A DNA stretch of 64,000 nucleotides. Source: JACCTI01 sp038237435. Its GTDB lineage: Bacteria > Verrucomicrobiota > Verrucomicrobiia > Chthoniobacterales > UBA10450. The position numbers and the translations under genes were made by a program. Positions 43,283 through 51,430 of this stretch are shown in pieces. The notes beneath the pieces are model-generated. The model had not been told where the DNA came from. It did no database searches and saw nothing but the letters and a program-made list of their open reading frames with translations. The stretch covers positions 62,001-126,000 of the forward strand of contig JBBRYT010000002.1 of assembly GCA_038237435.1 (NCBI GenBank). The letters are read 5' to 3'. Within the stretch, counting starts at the first letter, position 1. Each line of letters opens with the position of its first letter.

Positions 43283-44295
43283 CGGAGAACGAGAGCAGCG
43301 ATGCCGAAGTAAAAAAGGAGCGCGAAGAAATCCGTGAATGCGAGCGTGACCGGACCGGCCGCGATTTTTGGATCGAGCTTCAGCCAATGCAGTAACGACG
43401 GGACGGACAGTCCGAAAAGCGCGGCGGTGACGAGTGAGAGCGCGATGCTTCCGCCAATCACCGCGGCGCCGATCACATCATGTCGCCAAAGATAAACGAT
43501 GGCGCCCACGACCGCGCCGCAACCGAGGCCAAGCAAAAGTGCGCTGGCCAGTTCGCGGCGAAAGGTTTGCACAAACCAAGCTCTCGTTAGCCGAGTGGAA
43601 CGCAGCGCCTGAATAGTAAGCGTCATGGATTGCATGCTGACGCTTTCGTTGAGACCGAGAACCATCGTGAGAAAGAATGCAATCACGAGACTGTTCTCGA
43701 GAGTCGCTGCAAAAAATCCCGCGAGGATCGCGCAAATAGTTCCACTGCAAACCGTGGCGAGGAGCCAGGGAAATCGATAACGGAAAACTCGCAGGGACGA
43801 GGCGTCGCGTACTTGCGACATCCGAAATCCCAGGGCTTCGAAAAAATCATCGCCCGGCGGCCTAACGAGTGAATGCTCGGCCTCTTTTTCCTCCGCTTCC
43901 AACATTTCCTGGCGAAATAAACTGACATCAACCACGCCCACGACATGGCGTTCCGCATCGATCACTGGAAAAGCGAAAAATTTGTAGAGAACGAAAAACT
44001 CGCACGCTTCCAGAACCGTAGCGGTAATGGGCAAAGCGACGACGCGGCGAATCATGCTTTCTTCGAGCCGCGTGTCGAGTGCAGCGGTCAAGAGTCGGCG
44101 GGTGGGGATTACTCCGGCGAGTCGCTGCTCTTCGTCGAGCGCATAGAAATAGATCACGCGCTCGCCCAAGCCCTCGCGACGAATCGTCTCGAGCGCCTCA
44201 CTCACCCGCATCTCGGCGCGCAGGAGCGGCAAATCTTTGCGAGCGTGATTTGCGATCGGCTCGTTGAAATCCGGGATGACGGCCGGCTCGTTCAT
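43279..44295 (-). CDS. MgtE-like divalent cation channel/transporter with CBS pair
   Basis: 338 residues. Residues about 30-150 contain two CBS domains (RVSEALETIRREGL, LPITATVLEACEFFVLYKFFAFPVID). Five transmembrane helices follow, with the MgtE ion-selectivity segment near the end (GPVTLAFTDFFALLFYFGIA). The N-terminal helical MgtE_N domain that senses Mg2+ is absent. It likely moves Mg2+ or another divalent cation. It sits within the six-gene operon. An exact motif copy is at 43860 (read LVRP). Confidence 0.85.
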   Translation of the reverse strand: MNEPAVIPDFNEPIANHARKDLPLLRAEMRVSEALETIRREGLGERVIYFYALDEEQRLAGVIPTRRLLTAALDTRLEESMIRRVVALPITATVLEACEFFVLYKFFAFPVIDAERHVVGVVDVSLFRQEMLEAEEKEAEHSLVRPPGDDFFEALGFRMSQVRDASSLRVFRYRFPWLLATVCSGTICAILAGFFAATLENSLVIAFFLTMVLGLNESVSMQSMTLTIQALRSTRLTRAWFVQTFRRELASALLLGLGCGAVVGAIVYLWRHDVIGAAVIGGSIALSLVTAALFGLSVPSLLHWLKLDPKIAAGPVTLAFTDFFALLFYFGIAALVLR

Positions 44296-44348
44296 GTGCA
44301 CCTGCGTCCTCGCTTGTGGCGCGCGCCGACGCAAGCCCGATGCATGCG

Positions 44349-45482
44349 TTACTTCGCGACGCGGTGCACGATGCCTTTACTGCGCAGAATGTCGGCGGCT
44401 TCGCTAAAGTAATCTTTCACGTCCGACTGCGCGCGAATCCAATCAAGGTAACGACTGATGCCCTGCGCGAGATTCACTTGTGGTTCGTAGCCGGCGGCGC
44501 ATATCCTTTCGGTGTCACTGGTGAGGTGACGCATTTCGCCGGGACGAAATTCGCCGTTCGCCTCCGGTTCGATCTGAATGCCTAACGAGTCAGAAATTTG
44601 CGCGGCGATTTCACGAATCGGGACGCCGCGGCCACTGCCGACATTTACCGGTAGACCGTCGAGTTTGTCGATGGTGGCGGCGAGAAGATTGGCGCGCGCA
44701 ATATCTTCAACGAAGGAGAAATCGCGAGTCTGTTCGCCGTCTTCGAACAAGACCGGCGGCAGGTTGTTGAGTAAACGCGTACAGAAAATCGCTATCACTC
44801 CGGTATAGGGATTAAAGATGGATTGGCGCGGCCCGTAAGTGCACGAGTAGCGCAACGCCACCGTGGGAACGCCGGCTTGTTTTCCCCAGAGTAGGACTAG
44901 TTTTTCCTGATCGACTTTGGTTAGACCGTAAACTGTTTCTCCGCCAACCGGCGCATTTTCGGGCGTCGGAGCTGACGTAGTCGCGGCATCGCAATGCGGA
45001 CAATGGACTGACCAATCGCCGGCGCGGAGTTGCTCGACCGGTCGGACGTTTGGAAAGACCAGACCGTGTGTCGGACAATTCCCGGCGCCCTCGCTGTAAA
45101 CAGCCTGCGACGAGGCGACGATGATTTTCTTGATCGGCAAATTTTCTTCGCGAATCACCTCCAGCATTTGCGCCGTGCCGAACGAATTCACGTGCACGTA
45201 TTTTGCGATCTCCGGCATGTAACCGCCGTATGCCGCCTCGTGAAAAACGACATCGATATCCTTCAACGCTGCGACCATGACGGCGCGATCGCGCAAATCA
45301 CCTTGGACGAACTCCGCTTCGGCGTTTATCCAATCGGGCCGACCGCGTTTGTGCGTATTCGGTTCGAGATTATCCAGAATGCGCACCTGCCAGCCGTCGC
45401 GGACTAACAAATCCACGATGTGCGAGCCGATTAATCCCGCGCCGCCGGTGACGAGCGCGCGTTTCTCGTGACGGTTCTTCAT
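44349..45482 (-). CDS. NAD-dependent sugar-nucleotide epimerase/dehydratase with Cys-rich insert
   Basis: 377 residues, extended SDR. ALVTGGAGLIGSHIVD binds NAD, ASSQAVY carries the catalytic Ser, and YGLTKVDQEK is the YxxxK. Between the Ser and Tyr lies an insert of about 45 residues with NCPTHG and HCPHCD, which could bind zinc. Comparable inserts occur in some dTDP-rhamnose-type epimerases, so a deoxysugar substrate is possible. Four bp separate it from the DUF2064 gene. An exact motif copy is at 44580. Confidence 0.88.
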   Translation of the reverse strand: MKNRHEKRALVTGGAGLIGSHIVDLLVRDGWQVRILDNLEPNTHKRGRPDWINAEAEFVQGDLRDRAVMVAALKDIDVVFHEAAYGGYMPEIAKYVHVNSFGTAQMLEVIREENLPIKKIIVASSQAVYSEGAGNCPTHGLVFPNVRPVEQLRAGDWSVHCPHCDAATTSAPTPENAPVGGETVYGLTKVDQEKLVLLWGKQAGVPTVALRYSCTYGPRQSIFNPYTGVIAIFCTRLLNNLPPVLFEDGEQTRDFSFVEDIARANLLAATIDKLDGLPVNVGSGRGVPIREIAAQISDSLGIQIEPEANGEFRPGEMRHLTSDTERICAAGYEPQVNLAQGISRYLDWIRAQSDVKDYFSEAADILRSKGIVHRVAK

Positions 45483-45486
45483 TCTA

Positions 45487-46242
45487 TTACTTGTTAGGCC
45501 AAATGCGCTCACGCCCTTCGCGTTTGATTAACTGCTCAAGGAAATTCCTGGTGACCGGCGCGTGTTCGTCGCCAGCCAGTAAGCGGTCACACAATCGATG
45601 CAAGGTTTGGCGATCATCAACATCGAAGCAGGTGGGTAGCAATTCTACTTCGAGACCAATTAGGTGCGCGCGTTGCAACGTCTGTTCCGCCACACGTTCC
45701 GTGCTCCAATCAATTTCCTCGAACACTTGCTGGTGGAACTTCTTCAAGCCGATCAAATAATATCCGCCGTCCTCCGACGGACCAAAAACCATCCGCTCGC
45801 CAGGTCGCGAAAGAGCGCGGGCCGCTTGCGCGTAGACGTTGGCGGTTACAGTGGGGCTATCGGAATCAATTAGACAAAACGATTCGAAGCCAAGTGTCAG
45901 CAAATCCACCGCAGCAAAAATTAATCTCTCACCGAACCCATCGCCGCGTTGTGGAACTAGATCGAAATCGTGCGGCAAAATGTCTTTATAGGCGTCTTCT
46001 TCGCCGACGGGAGTGTAGATGGCGACACCTCGCGCACGCTCTTCTTTGCTCGCAAGTGCGATCGCATTTGTGGTGTCTCGCAGAAAACAAATATTTAAGG
46101 CGGCTGCTTCCTCCGGTGTGAGCGGAGGTGTGAGGCGCGTTTTTACTTTACCGGCACGCGGCGCCTTGGTCATGACACCGAGTGCGCAAAAGCCAGGCGG
46201 AACTTGTGAACCCTGGGTCGGGTCGAGAACGTGATGCCTCAA
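45487..46242 (-). CDS. DUF2064 (TIGR04282) glycosyltransferase-like protein
   Basis: About 251 residues. VMTKAPRAGKVKTRLTPPLTPEEAAAL is the DUF2064 signature. FCLIDSDSPTV resembles a DxD, and VFGPSEDGGYYLIGL is the second conserved block. The fold is a GT-A-like nucleotidyl/glycosyltransferase. The start is proposed as TTG at 46242, overlapping the upstream stop as TTGA with GAAAAGAG before it; an ATG at 46302 would overlap the methyltransferase by about 60 bp. It ends AAC AAG TAA within a motif variant (45489). Confidence 0.8.
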   Translation of the reverse strand: MRHHVLDPTQGSQVPPGFCALGVMTKAPRAGKVKTRLTPPLTPEEAAALNICFLRDTTNAIALASKEERARGVAIYTPVGEEDAYKDILPHDFDLVPQRGDGFGERLIFAAVDLLTLGFESFCLIDSDSPTVTANVYAQAARALSRPGERMVFGPSEDGGYYLIGLKKFHQQVFEEIDWSTERVAEQTLQRAHLIGLEVELLPTCFDVDDRQTLHRLCDRLLAGDEHAPVTRNFLEQLIKREGRERIWPNK

Positions 46243-46994
46243 CTCTTTTCGCAGAGCGCGTACTGATAACGACCGTCGCGCCAAACTTTCACGCGCCGCC
46301 ACGGTTGCGAAAAGAAAGCTTTCTCAAATGAAACAAGATCGAGCACATTGGCCGTGCGTGGTTCACAAAAGCTGTGGCGCGCACCAGTAAGACGAGCCGC
46401 CAGCCACATGGTAAAAAGCGGAATTGAAGCCCAGAAAGCGTAGCGTGGTTCGGCGACGAGGCAGCGACCACCGCTTTTCAGGACACGATACATTTCAGCT
46501 ATAGCTGTTTTAGGATCAGGTAAAATAGTAAAAAGCCGCGCTGAAATTACGACATCAAAACTCTCTTCCCGATGAGAAAGAGCGAGAACGTTGTCACTCT
46601 CAAAACGACAATTTACTAAGCGCAAATTTAGCGCCTTCTGGGTGGCGAAACGCAACTGCTGCGCGGCGCGATCGACACCAATGACCGAAACTTTTGGAAA
46701 GCGTTGGGCTATTCCACAGGAGTAGAATCCAGGCCCACATCCAAGCTCGAGCAGTTCAGTTCCTTCCGTGGGACGTCCGCTGGGCCACAATGCAGTTACA
46801 ATTCTTTTGGTATCATCCCTAAATAACTTCTCTCGAAAAAAAACGTAAAGCCAGGCGAAGCGCTCGAAAAGGCTGTGGTGAGGCGGCCGTAGAAGATTGA
46901 GCGGCTGAGTCGCACTTGACTCTGACATACTCGGCGGCACGACCGATAACGCGCGTGGATCAAAGCGCGGTTGGGTTTCGATCGTTTGATTCAT
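46239..46994 (-). CDS. Class I SAM-dependent methyltransferase
   Basis: 251 residues. LLELGCGPGFYSCGIAQRF is motif I, VIGVDRAAQQL the acidic loop, and SFDVVISARLFTILPD motif II/III, as in UbiE/COQ5-type enzymes. It is the first gene of the six-gene minus-strand operon and is coupled to DUF2064. The substrate may be a lipid or glycolipid made by the cluster, but nothing in the sequence fixes it. It contains no motif copy. Confidence 0.86.
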   Translation of the reverse strand: MNQTIETQPRFDPRALSVVPPSMSESSATQPLNLLRPPHHSLFERFAWLYVFFREKLFRDDTKRIVTALWPSGRPTEGTELLELGCGPGFYSCGIAQRFPKVSVIGVDRAAQQLRFATQKALNLRLVNCRFESDNVLALSHREESFDVVISARLFTILPDPKTAIAEMYRVLKSGGRCLVAEPRYAFWASIPLFTMWLAARLTGARHSFCEPRTANVLDLVSFEKAFFSQPWRRVKVWRDGRYQYALCEKS

Positions 46995-47379
46995 AAAGCA
47001 AAGGAATCAGACGTGTCTGAAGAGAGTTTCTTCACAATGCCTTTTAATAAAACTTATTTTGGAAAATCTCTTCTTAATCATAAGCGCGGTAATAAGTGCC
47101 ATGCCGTGCTCGTTATTCCTTGTAGCGAAGGTGAATCAATCGTGTTGATAACACCTGACGCGGGGTCGAACAAGGTGGCGGTTGTTTGTCTGGACCATTG
47201 TCTGTTCGCAAGTATTAATCGTTATTGGTTTCTTACTAAGGGGAGAGATAAGACAATAAAAAGCCCACTTTCGGAGTGCGTTTTCATAAGATGTCTTTCG
47301 TCCGAAATCCTCCAGTGGTTGCTTTTGGAAACGCAGATGAAAGGATTCTCAATCGTATCCAAGAGAATAAAGCGCGTCG
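46995..47379. other. AT-richer region without a convincing gene
   Basis: This roughly 385-bp stretch is visibly richer in A+T than its surroundings. The only long open frames (one on plus from 46971, one on minus through 47222) have unusual Cys/Ile-rich composition and match nothing I recognise. I treat it as non-coding or decayed sequence next to the broken DUF1801 gene. It should contain the promoter of the six-gene operon that starts at 46994. Confidence 0.5.
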
Positions 47380-47591
47380 CTTTCCAAAATCCGAATGAGC
47401 AATACTGTTTGAATACTGCCATGCCGCATAACGGCCCTTTGTAATCGAAATGCGGCATGTTCCACTTCATAGTCTCCCCGACCTTGAGGCAGCCAGCGTG
47501 CACGATTTTGCGGATACGTTTTTAAAATTGGCCGCGCGAAAGGCGCAGCTTTCGCTATATAAGCATCGATACGCGGATCTTTGCGCGACAT
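47380..47591 (-). pseudogene. DUF1801 gene, frameshifted and truncated
   Basis: The start MSRKDPRIDAYIAKAAPFA is typical of DUF1801 proteins. After a run of five A (minus strand, 47523-47519) the frame is lost. One base shorter, it continues KRIRKIVHAGCLKVGE and KWNMPHFDYKGPLCGMAVF, the family core. Identity ends after GFWKA near 47380, where unrelated AT-rich sequence begins, so about half of the expected 150 residues is gone. Both a +1 slip and a 3' truncation are needed, which argues against a simple sequencing error. Confidence 0.75.
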
Positions 47592-47717
47592 TGAGCGGAG
47601 ACTAGAAAAAGGCTGATGGCGATTTTGCCTAACGAGAGCTAGATGCGAATTAGAAGGGCCGTCAATTTGCTAAGCGGCGCAGTTTGCACGCGGGCGGTGA
47701 CGTGACGATTGTTCGGG

Positions 47718-48500
47718 ATGGTGCAAGTCCGGCGCGCACTCCTTATTCAGGTAATCGGATTATTGCTGTGCGCGACGCTATTTTTCGGGCTGTCCCGCGT
47801 TTTCCCGCTGGCTGATTGGCTGGCTGTCATTCAACAGCGTGTCATGCATTGGGGAGTGTGGAGCGCGGTTTGTTACCCGCTGCTGTATGCGGCTTGTAAT
47901 GTCCTGCTTCTTCCAGGCGGAGTGCTAAGTGTCGGCGGTGGTTTCTTTTTTGGACTGTGGTGGGGTTTTCTCATTGTCCTGCTCGGTAATATGGTCGGCG
48001 CGGCGATTTCTTTTTTCATCAGTCGGTGGATTGGGGAACGCTGGCTACACCGCCGGTTAATGCTCAACCCGAAGTTGAAAGCTCTCCAGCCTGCGGTCGA
48101 ACGAGAAGGATGGAAAATTATTTTGCTCAGCCAATTGCATCCGCTTTTTCCAACGAGCCTGATGAACTATCTCTACGGTCTGACCAAGGTCCGGTTTCGC
48201 ACCTGTATGCTATGGGTGGCGATCGGCCAAGCACCCGGATTATTCCTCTACGCCTACCTCGGAACTTTGGGACAACTGGGACTAAACCTTTTGCGCGGGA
48301 AAACGCATCCACGCAGCATCGAGTATGTAACTTGGTTTGGAGGGCTGGCATTTTCTGCGACCATCCTTTTTCTCTTAGGTCGAATTGCTTTGCGGGTCCT
48401 TCGCGAAGTAGACGCGCCTGCGAAAACCATACCAATTCCGAGTGTTAAGGGCGATTCTATCCCAGCCCTAAAAGAAGTTGTAGTTTATGCAGAACATTGA
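47718..48500 (+). CDS. VTT/TVP38-family membrane protein (DedA-like)
   Basis: About 260 residues with five to six hydrophobic helices. NVLLLPGGVLSVGGGFFFG and LLGNMVGAAISFFISRWIG are the conserved SNARE-associated/VTT blocks, followed by LSQLHPLFPTSLMNYLYGLTKV. Such proteins are lipid scramblase-like. A TTG three codons upstream is an alternative start. Its last 14 bp overlap cdd, so the two are coupled. Confidence 0.85.
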   Translation: MVQVRRALLIQVIGLLLCATLFFGLSRVFPLADWLAVIQQRVMHWGVWSAVCYPLLYAACNVLLLPGGVLSVGGGFFFGLWWGFLIVLLGNMVGAAISFFISRWIGERWLHRRLMLNPKLKALQPAVEREGWKIILLSQLHPLFPTSLMNYLYGLTKVRFRTCMLWVAIGQAPGLFLYAYLGTLGQLGLNLLRGKTHPRSIEYVTWFGGLAFSATILFLLGRIALRVLREVDAPAKTIPIPSVKGDSIPALKEVVVYAEH

Positions 48501-48882
48501 TAGAGAAGCTATTAAAAATGCTGAATTGGCTCGCACTAGGGCCTACGCCCCGTATTCGAAATTCTCGGTCGGAGCTGCACTGGTAACCACAGACGGGGCT
48601 CATTTTTCCGGGTGTAATGTGGAGAACCGCTCCTATGGGCTAACAATGTGCGCTGAAAGAGTGGCCGTTGGGGCCGCCGTTTTAGAGGGAAAGACTCGCT
48701 TCGTGCTGCTAGCGTTGGTTAGCGATTCCGATCGCCCCGTCGTTCCATGCGGAGCATGTCGCCAGGTCTTGGCCGAATTTGCGCCCTCGCTGCGAATTGT
48801 TAGCCAGTCGAGCAAGGGAAAGGTGGAAGAATTCGCTTTAGATACACTCCTACCGCTACCCGCACAAGGCATCCTGGATTAG
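48487..48882 (+). CDS. cdd: Cytidine deaminase
   Basis: 131 residues, the homotetrameric type. The zinc site is MCAERVAV (Cys and catalytic Glu) plus PCGACRQ. FSVGAALVTTDG and NVENRSYG bind the nucleoside. It deaminates cytidine/deoxycytidine in pyrimidine salvage. It overlaps the VTT gene upstream, and its TAG stop touches the parS-like palindrome. Confidence 0.95.
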   Translation: MQNIDREAIKNAELARTRAYAPYSKFSVGAALVTTDGAHFSGCNVENRSYGLTMCAERVAVGAAVLEGKTRFVLLALVSDSDRPVVPCGACRQVLAEFAPSLRIVSQSSKGKVEEFALDTLLPLPAQGILD

Positions 48883-48895
48883 TTCCACGTGGAAC
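48882..48895. promoter_or_regulatory. parS-like palindrome at the mnmG start codon
   Basis: GTTCCACGTGGAAC is a perfect 14-bp palindrome flanked by A on both sides (AGTTCCACGTGGAACA). It matches the ParB-binding parS consensus TGTTNCACGTGNAACA at 15 of 16 positions. It begins on the last base of the cdd stop and ends directly before the mnmG ATG. parS sites cluster near the replication origin, and mnmG (gidA) is an origin-proximal gene in many bacteria. Confidence 0.72.
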
Positions 48896-50779
48896 ATGAG
48901 CGTCACGGAAGAATGTCAGGTCCTGGTAATCGGAAGCGGCCATGCCGGTATTGAAGCATCTCTAGCGGCGAGTCGCCTCAATTGTTCGACGGTCGTCCTC
49001 ACCCAGAATTTAGACACCGTTGGACAGATGTCGTGCAACCCGGCGATCGGCGGTATTGCCAAGGGAACGATCGTTCGCGAGATCGATGCGTTGGGTGGCT
49101 TCATGGGTCGAAACGCCGACGCCACCGCGATTCAATTTCGCCTCTTGAATCGAACTAAAGGCAAGGCTGTTCACTCTCCTCGCGCCCAGTGCGATAAGAA
49201 GGCCTACCAATTTAGCGCAAAAGCCTGTTTGGAAGGCTTGCCGAACCTAAAGTTGAAACAAGCTACGGCAACGAAATTTATTGTGAGGGGCGATCAGATC
49301 GTCGGTGTCGAAACAGATATCGGATTGAGAATTGAAGCGGCGAGCGTCATCATCACATCGGGGACATTCCTGGGAGGAACATTGCATGTCGGCAATCAGG
49401 TGAAGTCCGGCGGAAGGATGGCCGATACCGCTTCTAATCTCGGGCGTGAGATCGAATCCCTTGGTCTAGAGCGCGGGCGATTCAAGACGGGTACTCCGTG
49501 CCGAATCAATCGGCATTCGATTAATTTCTCTGCCTGCGAAACTCAGTTGGGCGACTTGTCGCCAACTTTCTTTAGCTTCCTGGGATTGCCCGCCTCGAAT
49601 GGTTCCGAACAAATATTCACCTTGAATGTTCGGGATAAGCCGATTCGGCAAATGCCCTGTTGGATCACGCACACCAATCCCAAGTCTCATGCAATTATCC
49701 GGGCAAATATTCATCACTCCGCACTCTACTCGGGCCGCATCACAGGAAGGGGACCGCGCTACTGTCCTTCGATTGAAGACAAAGTCGTCAAGTTCTCAGA
49801 TAAGGAATCCCATCAGTTGTTCTTGGAACCGGAAGGCCTCCACACCGACGAGTTTTATGTTAACGGCGTCTCGACTAGTTTGCCCTATCAAGTTCAATTG
49901 GAGTTCTTGCGTACCGTTCCCGGCCTCGAAAACGTCGAGATAATGCGCCCGGGATATGCGGTGGAATATGACTATTTCCCGCCGACTCAGCTCTATCACA
50001 CCTTGGAAACGAAGAAGGTCTCCGGACTTTATCTCGCGGGTCAGGTTAATGGCACATCTGGTTACGAAGAGGCTGCAATTCAGGGACTTATAGCTGGAAC
50101 AAACGCGGCGCTAAAAGTTCTCGGCCGATCACCGTTTCTTCTTTCGCGGTCGGTGGCTTACGCCGGTGTTCTCATTGACGATTTGGTGACGAAGGGAACC
50201 GACGAGCCCTATAGGATGTTCACAAGCCGGGCTGAAGATAGGCTTTCGCTTCGACACGACAACGCTGACCAAAGGCTAACCCCGCGCGGGCGAGAATGTG
50301 GGCTCGTCGATGACGAACGCTGGACCTGCTACCAAACGAAAATGGAGAGCATCCGCAAGCTGCGGGACTCGGTCGCAGGCACACGACTTAACGGCGAAAC
50401 ACTCGAACACCAGCTGCGGAAACCGGAATTTCGTTTGGAAAGTCTGCCTAACGAATTTCAAAACTTTGCGCCAAAGGAAATTTGGGATCTGGTCGAGGCC
50501 GATCTGAAGTACGAAGGCTACGTCCGTCGTCAGCGAAACCAAAATCGGCAGATGACGCTTGCGGGGCGGCAACGCATTCCGAACGATCTCGATTTGAATC
50601 AGATCCCCGGGCTGCGTCACGAAACGCGGCAAAAATTAAGCGCAGCGCGTCCGCAAGTTTTGGCGGATGCGGCAGCAATCCCCGGAATCACGCCGGCGGA
50701 CCTTTCGATTATTTCCATTTTTCTCCAGAAGAAGGGCGCTTATAAGAGTGAGCACAGCACAGCGACGAATGGAGCTTAG
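48896..50779 (+). CDS. mnmG: tRNA uridine-5-carboxymethylaminomethyl modification enzyme MnmG
   Basis: 627 residues, full length. FAD motif VLVIGSGHAGIEAS, SCNPAIGGIAKG with the conserved Cys, and AQCDKKAYQ and GRGPRYCPSIEDKVVKF blocks. The C-terminal helical domain (about 550-620) binds MnmE. With MnmE it makes cmnm5U34 in tRNAs. The usual neighbours rsmG, parA and parB are not next to it here. One motif variant near the 3' end (50446) is the only copy. Confidence 0.95.
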   Translation: MSVTEECQVLVIGSGHAGIEASLAASRLNCSTVVLTQNLDTVGQMSCNPAIGGIAKGTIVREIDALGGFMGRNADATAIQFRLLNRTKGKAVHSPRAQCDKKAYQFSAKACLEGLPNLKLKQATATKFIVRGDQIVGVETDIGLRIEAASVIITSGTFLGGTLHVGNQVKSGGRMADTASNLGREIESLGLERGRFKTGTPCRINRHSINFSACETQLGDLSPTFFSFLGLPASNGSEQIFTLNVRDKPIRQMPCWITHTNPKSHAIIRANIHHSALYSGRITGRGPRYCPSIEDKVVKFSDKESHQLFLEPEGLHTDEFYVNGVSTSLPYQVQLEFLRTVPGLENVEIMRPGYAVEYDYFPPTQLYHTLETKKVSGLYLAGQVNGTSGYEEAAIQGLIAGTNAALKVLGRSPFLLSRSVAYAGVLIDDLVTKGTDEPYRMFTSRAEDRLSLRHDNADQRLTPRGRECGLVDDERWTCYQTKMESIRKLRDSVAGTRLNGETLEHQLRKPEFRLESLPNEFQNFAPKEIWDLVEADLKYEGYVRRQRNQNRQMTLAGRQRIPNDLDLNQIPGLRHETRQKLSAARPQVLADAAAIPGITPADLSIISIFLQKKGAYKSEHSTATNGA

Positions 50780-50800
50780 CGCACCTGGCGATCACGACCG

Positions 50801-51430
50801 ATGTTCGGCCTTTCTCTTGTCATTTCCGCGCTCGCCTATCTGAGCGGCTCATTTCCCAGCGGATATATCGCGGGGAAAATAGCGGGCGTTGACGTCCGGC
50901 AACATGGGAGCGGCAACATCGGCGCGACTAACGTCATGCGCGTGCTTGGAAAGAAATGGGGCTACTCCGTTTTTTTCCTCGACGCTTTTAAAGGCTTCGT
51001 TGCGGTCAGGCTCGCGCTTGCGTTGGCCGCGCGACATCCCGAGGCCGCCAATTACTTAGAATTCTTTGCCATCCTCGCGGCGGCGATGTGTGTGGTCGGA
51101 CACTCGTTTCCAGTTTGGCTGGCCTTTAAAGGCGGAAAAGGCGTTGCCACGTCGGCTGGCTCGATTTTTGGGATCACACCACCGGCCGCGATCACAATCT
51201 TTCTGGTCTGGGTCATTTTGTTTCTGATCACGCGATATGTCTCGTTAGCATCAATCATCGCCGCGCTTGCTCTGCCGATTACTATCGCCGTCCTGATTCA
51301 TTTTAATATGACCCACGGCGTGGTGCTCCTTTACTTCTCCCTGGTGATGACGGCGCTGGTGGTCTGGCGCCATCGCTCGAATATTGTGCGGTTGCTGAAC
51401 GGCACTGAGCCGCGTTTCACCCGACAGTGA
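50801..51430 (+). CDS. plsY: Acyl-phosphate:glycerol-3-phosphate acyltransferase PlsY
   Basis: 209 residues with five transmembrane helices. The three PlsY cytoplasmic motifs are present: GSFPSGYIAGK, HGSGNIGATNVMR (G3P site) and FKGGKGVATSAG. It makes lysophosphatidic acid at the inner membrane. Its stop overlaps the GTG start of gpsA (51427-51430), which supplies the glycerol-3-phosphate substrate. Confidence 0.94.
   Translation: MFGLSLVISALAYLSGSFPSGYIAGKIAGVDVRQHGSGNIGATNVMRVLGKKWGYSVFFLDAFKGFVAVRLALALAARHPEAANYLEFFAILAAAMCVVGHSFPVWLAFKGGKGVATSAGSIFGITPPAAITIFLVWVILFLITRYVSLASIIAALALPITIAVLIHFNMTHGVVLLYFSLVMTALVVWRHRSNIVRLLNGTEPRFTRQ

Noticed and set aside
46971..47444. A possible 157-residue plus-strand protein
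   Set aside because: Its composition is odd (Cys/Ile-rich), it overlaps the broken DUF1801 gene on the other strand, and nothing in it is recognisable.
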